This document shows positions 55,492 through 64,000 of a stretch of DNA of 64,000 bases, piece by piece; position 1 is the stretch's first letter; every line of letters begins with the position of its first letter. The stretch comes from Oncomelania hupensis (taxonomy: Eukaryota > Mollusca > Gastropoda > Littorinimorpha > Pomatiopsidae). The notes under the pieces were generated by a model. The model ran no database searches and was not told where the DNA came from. It worked only from the letters and a program-made list of their open reading frames with translations. The position numbers and the translations under genes were made by a program. Where the stretch lies: NCBI GenBank assembly GCA_036898135.1, contig CM072517.1:66836604-66900603 (forward strand). The letters are read 5' to 3'.

Positions 55492-55684
55492 ACACTGCCG
55501 TAGTGCCCTTGCTTCCAGTCCGAACGGACAATGTTGGGCATTTTCCATTGCCATTGAACAACAAGGGGCGCTGCAAGTTTCCGGGGTGCAAGGGTTTTTT
55601 CAAGAATTGTTTGTGAAAAGTGCATGGTCAGCCTATGTTTGACGCAAAAGTCAAACTGTTTCAGAAAATTTCACATGCCATGAA
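55302..55684 (+). repeat. 191-bp tandem duplication of the Cys-rich finger and stop codon
   Basis: CACTGCCGTAGTGCCC at 55302 recurs at 55493, and the copy runs through CATGCCATGAAC near 55684. The second unit is nearly identical to the first, with one extra T in a T run. It lies after the stop codon, so it is 3' untranslated as it stands. Confidence 0.95.
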
Positions 55685-55912
55685 CTTTTATTTTAATTTC
55701 AGATTTCTGACAATATTTTTTTTTTAATTTCCCAAGAAATGAATACAATTTATAAATAAAATTTAAAAAATATTTACTTGCTTCATGATTTCTCTATATA
55801 AAGATGTGTTGACAGATAGAACAAAATATAATCTTTCACTAACTCTATCATTCTGCCTGTCTGGCTATCTTTATTTCTTCATTTTCACGTCAACTGCATT
55901 AACCTAATGCTT

Positions 55913-55977
55913 TGTTGCCTTTTGGCAACATAGTTGGTTCAGAGCCACTCATGCACAATGTTGCCAAATGGCAACAT
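55913..55977. promoter_or_regulatory. Right subterminal palindromes of the piggyBac element
   Basis: TGTTGCCTTTTGGCAACA at 55913-55930 and ATGTTGCCAAATGGCAACAT at 55958-55977, starting 45 bp apart. They match the two palindromes at the left end; GCACA directly precedes the outer left copy and this right copy. Confidence 0.75.
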
Positions 55978-56143
55978 ATTGATAAAATTATAATTACAAA
56001 ATTTCATGCAAAATGTTTACCTAAAATGTAATCTTGGACATGTTTTAAATATAAAAAACATGGACAAAGTAATTTTCAAAGCCCCTGGATAAATGTGTGC
56101 CTTATAGGGTTAAGAAGTATTAAAGATGAAATTTTAAAAACTG

Positions 56144-56231
<88 letters not shown>
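56144..56231 (+). repeat. (AT)n microsatellite
   Basis: Pure AT dinucleotide run between the piggyBac element and the first exon of the hAT-like gene. Confidence 0.97.
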
Positions 56232-56237
<6 letters not shown>

Positions 56238-56260
56238 TAAAAATCTGCTGTACTGTTTAG

Positions 56261-58532
<2,272 letters not shown>

Positions 58533-58690
58533 GTAAGTGCTTGGAACTTACAGAGAAAGACAACCTTCTCAGTCTCAACAGAATTTTTTTTTTCTTGCTG
58601 GACATATTCAAATACTTCGGACATACATTGATTTGTAGGCAGAATGTTTGTCCTGAGTGTGGATGTTACTATTATTTATTTGATTTGCAG

Positions 58691-60262
58691 ATGGGAATAA
58701 CCTGCAGTATAGTCCTCATCTTTCCCAGTCACGCACTGCTGATAGTCGACAGAGTCCAAGTCACATGCGTAAGTAATGATGTGTATTAAAGAAGAGGAGT
58801 TTGTTGAAGATTAGTTTTACTTTTCATGTATAACCTAGTGAAAATGGAATATTTTATTGTAACTAAAACTAACATCAATTTTAATACTGTTCAAACATAT
58901 TTTACTTTAAGGGAACCTCAGCTGTAATTCTGTAAGATATGAGTGATTGTACGATTAAAACGGCACGATTAATGCTGCTTACATGTTACATGTGAGTATA
59001 AAAACTAATAATATTATTTATTAATATTGCATAGTTTCTCAACTTAAATCCAGGTGCACATTGCTGCAGTAAATTTACAGGAAAACGGAATAAAAAATGA
59101 GAAAAAGCAGTTTGTGTTGTTACCATATTTAAAAGAAATTATTCTTGGTGCCATTCTGAGAATTTCACTGAAACATATATGTATTGTGGTTTAGAAGTCA
59201 GATTATTGTGCAAGATGGCGGAGATTGCATCATGTTGAGTTATACATATTACATTGTTTTTTTCCACTAGCTCAAGTACCTTAGCATCATTGGAGGATCA
59301 ACAATAAAGAAATTTCAAACAATGCTATGAAAGCTGTGCTTGGAAGCGACCTGGCGAAACGTACTAACTGGACAGGCGTTGGAGGCAAGGTGGGATTATC
59401 GTCGCTAGGGCTGAAAAGCGTAATTTACAGTAAGTACTTTTTAAACTTCTTATGCTTATTTAAGTTATTAGTCTTTTGATTTGTGTAAATGGGTTAGATA
59501 GATAATCAGTGCTTTTAGGAGAGCCTTATGCCATCAAACAATCTAAATGCATATAACTGTACAAGTTGGGTTATGTTCATTCAGCTGTAAGAGGAAATAT
59601 CTGTCTGTACAGGTGCACATTAACTGATTTTCATGGGGCCACACAACTTGAGAGGTGGAGCATTTAACAGCATTTGAATGTTATAGTATTAGTTTTAGAA
59701 TGTTATAGTTGTGTAGATTCACAATCAATTTTTAAACTTTACAGTAGATTGAAAATAAAGTAAATACAGGCATAATATATGGAATAAAATATTTGATGAA
59801 TAATTTACATAATGCTATAGAGGTACATTCTCGTTGTGTACACTCATATAGTGCAGCCCTGAAAATGACAAAAAGGTCCCACTAGCCTTTGGCTAGGAAC
59901 TTAAAAAATTTACTAGCCAAACTAAAAAAAAAGTTCATTTTAGCGCACTCGCATTTGGCGACTAAAGTTTTTTTTTTAGTCGCCAATTTTTTTTTCCACT
60001 AGCCATGGCGACTAAATTAGTCGCCATTTTCAGGCCTGTAGTGGCAGACACAAGATCTGTTATTTTAAGCAACTACATGTTGACCTAAATTGTGTTTATT
60101 GCTCCGTAAACTCCAGGTGCTGTAAGACAGAAAAGTCCAACAAAAGATGCGACAAACTGTCAAATTAAGAAGGCCCTGCAGGACTGGCTGCGAAATGCGG
60201 CGGATTGTGATGGTGGAAGAAAGCGGAGTATGTTGGAGAAGCTTGCTAGGGAAAGAGAATGA
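58691..60262 (+). CDS. DUF4806-domain exons (C-terminal part of a gene)
   Basis: A short exon at about 58691-58770 (Ser/His-rich, QYSPHLSQSRTADSRQSPSH) ends at GTAAGT. Exon 59285-59429 encodes NNKEISNNAMKAVLGSDLAK and TNWTGVGGKVGLSSLGL. It joins in phase to 60117-60262, SAVRQKSPTKDATNCQIKKA and LQDWLRNAADCDGGRKRS, ending TGA. The pattern (A...LL...LA....W.G...K..F..L.....V..AV........T...I...I..WL) is DUF4806, a domain of unknown function common in invertebrates and often next to transposase-derived proteins. Its 5' partner is unclear; it could be spliced to the hAT-like exon 3. A 185-bp hAT derivative sits in the intron. Confidence 0.55.
59854..60038 (-). mobile_element. 185-bp deletion derivative of the hAT element 47221-48889
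   Basis: Left end CAGCCCTGAAAATG and right end GTCGCCATTTTCAGGCCTG match, inverted, the right and left ends of the larger element, including the GGCTAGT and GGCGACTAA subterminal repeats and the internal AGCGCACTCGCATTTGGCG. All coding sequence is gone. Flanks share TAGTG on both sides (TAGTG / TAGTGGCA), a possibly eroded 8-bp duplication. Confidence 0.9.
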
Positions 60263-60777
60263 TATGTATGTGTGTATGAATGTATATGTATGCTTGTATG
60301 TGTACATGAATATTGTCTGTAAAGAAATGCATCATTACAAAAAAAAATTAATATATGATCTTTGTGTTGAGTGTATTTTGTTTAATATTATTAAGAGTTG
60401 ATACATTTGTTGTTGCTTTTTGTTAATTAGACTGGTATGCTGGCTGATGTTTCCTTTTCTAAACTGCCTTTTATTATTGTTTTCTAGTCATTCTAGCAAT
60501 ATTTTGCTGCCTGCGCTATTGCCTTAGTGAATTTAGTCAGTTCAACTAATTTTAATTTAAAATTTATTATATGCCAAAGTGTTTTTCTCGATTACGTTTG
60601 CACATTCATTGTGACATCTACCATTATTTTGACCGCTATCCATAAAAGTAGCCACATTTGGGTCCACGCGTTAGCCATTGTTGTGATTAATTATTTTACA
60701 CTTTTCTATTCTTTTAAATGAGTATTATAGTTTTAATGTGGATTTTTTCCCCACAGTATATATAATAGTACATATAT
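60263..60777. other. No gene seen
   Basis: AT-rich sequence downstream of the DUF4806 stop; no frame or repeat end is recognisable. Confidence 0.45.
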
Positions 60778-61979
60778 CAGGGCTTCCAATCTTCCGCCGT
60801 TCGGCGAATTTCCGCCATTTAAAAAAAATTTCAGCCGAAAAATTTTAAAGTTCCGCCGTAGAAAACTGCCGAGGTAAAAATTTCATAGGGGCTCCAAAAT
60901 ATCCGTAACACAGTCTCAGTTTGGTTGATCTGTAATTGGCTGGTTTCGAAGACTGGAAACGGATCATCGTTCTGTTTGCGAATAGGCAAAAATGGCGGGT
61001 CGAATTTTTGTTCAACGCGGCCAAAAGTTTGACGATGTTTCTTGCAAAAACAAGTGGAGATGGGACTGGATGGAGGTGGAGGTAGAAGAAGAAAAAATGA
61101 GTCAACATATCTGAAAGATTCCACGTGTCGGACACGCGTTTTGCGTCTTGTGCTCGAACGAAATCAATTACGGATCAAAAGGCAGGATTGCACTTGAAAA
61201 TCACCTCAAGACAAATCAACACAAAAAGGCATCGAAAAGTATTGAAGGGAACTTCACCATTTCAGGTTAGATATTCAGTTTATTTTGCTGTTTATATTGC
61301 TGGCAAATGCAATTTTTTTGTTTTGTTTGATTAAAGTTTATTTTGTTCTATCTTTCTTTTTTCTTTCTTTGATTCTTTTTCATAAGTGATTGCGAGGAGA
61401 AGAGGTACTGCAGACTGCTTGAACAGGCTGTAATAATGTAATGATAAATTTAGCTGTTAAAGGTATTTTAAATGCAGTTTCTCGCTAGTTTCTGCTAGTT
61501 TTAATCGAAAGTTTTTGTTGTTGACGTAGTTTAATATTATGAACATTCTATGTAACACTAACAGAGTAGACCATGAGTGACTTGCTAGTGAGGATTGTAT
61601 TCTGTATTGTATTCTGAATTCATTGTGGTTTTACTAAGTCAGCTGCACAAGAAAAATATCTTCTAATTGCAGATTTTGGTAAGTCACTTTTTGCTGAACA
61701 TTCCATTTTTTTCTTCAGTTTTTGCTTTTAAGATATGAAGCAATTAAGATCGTTAAAATGTGGTAAATTCCATATTTGCCTTAATTATTCTCTATTCATG
61801 TGAGACCTTACATCAAACCTTTTGTAAATCACTTATTTTCTTTCTTCTACTTCACTCTCACTAATAAAATTGTTTCTTTTATAGCAGACAGTGTTGTGAC
61901 AGTGTTTGGGGTCGTGCGCTTGTGACCTCGTCACTCGGTCATTTTCCTCCTTTTTTATCTCAGACCATTGGAAGCCCTG
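60778..61979 (+). mobile_element. Probable hAT element with zinc-finger first exon
   Basis: CAGGGCTTCCAAT at 60778-60790 and ATTGGAAGCCCTG at 61967-61979 form 13-bp inverted ends. The left part has repeated TTCCGCCG motifs. At 61113-61265 a frame reads VGHAFCVLCSNEINYGSKGR and ALENHLKTNQHKKA, a CxxC..H..H finger as in hAT N-terminal exons, ending at an AG|GT donor; a TGA at 61110-61112 lies just upstream in frame. The flanks do not show an 8-bp duplication, so either a deletion removed one side or the right end match belongs to another copy. Confidence 0.5.
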
Positions 61980-62194
61980 ATTGCGCAGCTGAAACTGAAG
62001 AGAGTCACTTTCGAGACGACATCACGTGTGGAAGTTTGCACCGACCATTTTGTTGGAGGTGAGGAAAATTGACTAGTCCGTGCATGATTTATGTATTTTA
62101 AGACATGAGTGAATGCTGATTGGTGTATTTTAAGCAGCATGCACTTACACTGTACTTTTTTTGTTTAGAAGCAGAACATTCAGATGAGTGTTTC

Positions 62195-62234
<40 letters not shown>

Positions 62235-63450
62235 GCCTGAAGAAAATTAACTGATGATAGCTAAAACCACAGGGATTGGGGGACACTCACTTCAGTCTCT
62301 AGTGACTAGTATATACACGGATTCGTCTGCTAGACTCCTTGCCCTGTGCTAAAACTATAACTTAGTACATGTTTGCAACTTTTTGCTTTGTGAGCAGGTA
62401 GGGGTTTTAAAATTTCAAACAAAAATTATATTACGTTGTATCGCGTAGAAATGAATTAATACAATGTTTACAAGTTTCAACGTAGTGGCATTGCACAGAA
62501 CATAATAAGTATACCCTGTGCAAAATTGCAAGTAATGAAGTATGCACAAGTTTGTTTTCCTAGAAATTGTGCTATGTGTAGTGCAAGACAAGTTTTACAT
62601 GTGTGCATTTTTAAGCATTCGGTGGTTTGCATTATGTTGTTTTTCGTTCTGGTGAATTTTAAATATGTTGCTGCATGAGAACTTCCGTTGGTACGGCAGT
62701 TTGCAACAGAGTAGGTGTGCACTTGATACCTCATGACCACAGGCAGAGGCCAAGACCGACTTAAAACTCTCGATTGATTTGGAGCTAACATTGTATACAT
62801 CCTGTATGTTGTATCCAAGAGATTTTTTTGTTTAAATTAATAATAATTAAAATAAAATATCTATGTTTATTCTCTTTTCAGGAAAGCCTGCCTACCTCTA
62901 TGATGTCAGCCACCCTGCTTGGAAGCCCACGCTCAAGCTAGGACATAGCAATGCCAGTGGTGCCATCAATCCTGCCAGATGGCAACGACAGCAGCAAAGG
63001 ACAGCTTCAAAAGGATCTACAGCTTCTGTGTATGAGCAGACAGTAGTTATGGAACCAGAACCTCACGATGAGGAGACAGAGCTTGGGTTGACTGGGCCAC
63101 CATTACCTGAAAGTGATGGAGGTGGCAGCTTCAGTCAGACTGAAGAAGCCTTTAGTAGCCCGACAGTGGAGGAGGAGAGGTCTCTTCGAGGAGCTGAACA
63201 AACTGACGCAAGAAAACAAAGCTCTGAAAGAACAGCTAGAAGGCAGGAAGATGTCCCTATCTTCTTTGCAAGACTGTGATGAAACAGTGAAGTATTTTAC
63301 AGGACTATCAACATTTCTGACGTTAAAAACAATCTGTGATTTCGTGCTCCCCCATGTGATAATCAGAACACGAAGAATCCTGGATCCTTTTCAATGTCTA
63401 CTTCTGACTCTGATGCATATGAGGTTGAACACACCTTTGCAGCATCTGTT
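61980..63450 (+). pseudogene. THAP plus HTH_Tnp_4-type (Harbinger-like) transposase fragment
   Basis: 61980-62058 encodes IAQLKLKRVTFETTSRVEVC and TDHFVG; it splices in phase to 62882, GKPAYLYDVSHPAWKPTLKL and GH. Together these are the C-terminal half of a THAP finger (CT.HF..GKP..L+D..+P.W.PTL.LGH). A linker and, after a frame change near 63185, a coiled coil (EELNKLTQENKALKEQLEGR) follow. Then ETVKYFTGLSTFLTLKTICD and DPFQCLLLTLMHMRLNTPLQ form the helix-turn-helix that precedes the DDE_4 domain in THAP-containing Harbinger-type proteins. The DDE domain is missing: the frame enters unrelated antisense sequence at about 63450. The first half of the THAP finger is also missing. Confidence 0.7.
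62190..62231 (+). repeat. Poly(A) tract in intron
   Basis: About 34 consecutive A in the THAP-gene intron (62059-62881). It could mark a processed-RNA insertion, but no element body is recognised beside it. Confidence 0.7.
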
Positions 63451-63624
63451 GTCAGGGTTGGTTTCCCAGGACTTCGATGGGATTAAATACGGATCGTTGC
63501 CATCGATAAATGTTATCTTCTCTGCGTATCTCGACCTTGATGGATGATCAAGCTTGTCAAAATAACTCCGGCCATCACGGACGCCACGCTTTGCCTTCTT
63601 TATCTTGAAGCTCCGGGCCTCCAT
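63450..63624 (-). pseudogene. N-terminus of a second YqaJ/SWIM-associated gene, antisense
   Basis: Minus-strand ATG at 63622-63624 opens MEARSFKIKKAKRGVRDGRS, then YFDKLDHPSRSRYAEKITFI and DGNDPYLIPSKSWETN. I know the stretch (Y...LHPSR.RY..KI..I...DPY.IP) from the start of large mobile-element proteins that carry SWIM and YqaJ domains. It stops at the junction with the THAP fragment near 63450. Homology is recalled, not searched. Confidence 0.45.
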
Positions 63625-63820
63625 GCAAGGGACATAACTCTAGCGTACTATCTAATTGAACAAATCTCATTACGGGTTTGAACCACACAAATATAATTGT
63701 TAATTTCTTTTCTATTTTCAACATATTTAACTGCTGATTTTTCAATATATGTACTCTGAGGAAATGTGTGGTGAATTCACACATTTACCCTTCATGGTCC
63801 ATTTGTTCATACAATTGTTA
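63625..63820. other. No gene seen
   Basis: Short spacer between the antisense start codon and the piggyBac end. Confidence 0.4.
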
Positions 63821-64000
63821 TTAACTCTTTGCCTGCCAATCGACGATATATCGTCGATCTGAGCTGCCATGTTTGTGCCCATCGACGATATATCGTCGAT
63901 TTCAGTATTCCGTTTCGTTCCGGTTTTTTGCGCAGTCCAATCCAAGTTTTATTTTAACCAAAGAGAGATAACTCTTTCTACTTTCGTTCTCGATCGACAC
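63821..64000 (+). mobile_element. Left end of a third piggyBac-type element, continues past the window
   Basis: TTAA at 63821-63824 is followed by CTCTTTGCCTGCCAATCGAC. The perfect 20-bp palindrome ATCGACGATATATCGTCGAT occurs at 63839-63858 and again at 63881-63900, 42 bp apart. The layout (TTAA, C-rich tip, palindrome about 15 bp inside, second copy) is the same as at 40114 and 52603. No coding sequence is reached before the window ends. Confidence 0.6.

Larger units (their letters stand above)
52607..56109 (+). mobile_element. Complete piggyBac transposon, TTAA target site
   Basis: TTAA flanks the element at 52603-52606 and 56110-56113. The ends CCCTATATGGCACA and TGTGCCTTATAGGG (complement CCCTATAAGGCACA) differ at one base. 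Length is 3503 bp. Near each end lie two copies of a palindrome built on TGTTGCCA..TGGCAACA. A non-coding first exon may end at a GTAAGT near 52821, with an acceptor CAG at 53490 before the start codon. The transposase frame is open, so this copy may be active. Confidence 0.95.

Overview
The window looks like nuclear DNA of an aquatic invertebrate animal. Genes are broken by GT..AG introns, there are long (TA)n, (CT)n and (ACT)n microsatellites, tRNA- and 5S-like SINEs, an L2-type LINE tail, and almost every recognisable protein belongs to a metazoan transposable element. A mollusc is my best guess from the element mix (Gmr1-type Gypsy, DIRS, YqaJ/SWIM-associated and DUF4806 proteins), but nothing here identifies the species. 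I see no convincing host housekeeping gene.

Layout. Positions 1-7216 are copy A of a large repeated unit (VNTR, coiled-coil gene, LINE tail, SINE, two decayed transposase-like genes). It is followed by a YqaJ-associated gene fragment split by a miniature transposon (7443-8660). A complete, young Gypsy-class LTR retrotransposon follows (9545-17546, TSD ATGAT); its integrase lies upstream of its reverse transcriptase, as in the Gmr1 lineage. A poorly populated stretch (17552-22294) carries a THAP exon on the minus strand and the C-terminal part of a transposase-like protein. Copies B (22295-29424) and C (29425-32540) of the repeated unit lie in direct tandem; C is cut off next to a DIRS-type reverse transcriptase fragment. 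From 33 to 46 kb there are a Myb/SANT-like exon, a 1.45-kb hAT element beside a broken tyrosine recombinase, an OTU (vertnin-like) ORF, a truncated piggyBac, an integrase-core gene that has lost part of its catalytic domain, and repeats. From 47 to 64 kb come a hAT element sitting inside an SGNH-type gene, a decayed FLYWCH/MULE transposase, a complete piggyBac (52607-56109), an apparently intact multi-exon hAT-like gene with a 441-bp (ACT)n run in an intron, DUF4806 exons, a THAP/Harbinger-type fragment fused to an antisense YqaJ-associated start, and the left end of a third piggyBac.

The parts do not form an operon or pathway. They are a nest of mobile elements, and their relative order can be read from filled and empty sites: copies A and B share frameshifts (decay before duplication), whereas two CAG..CTG elements sit in A at sites that are empty in B. 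The most distinctive structural signal is that three different piggyBac ends each carry their own short palindrome twice; in four of the cases where a partner is close, the spacing is 42-45 bp.
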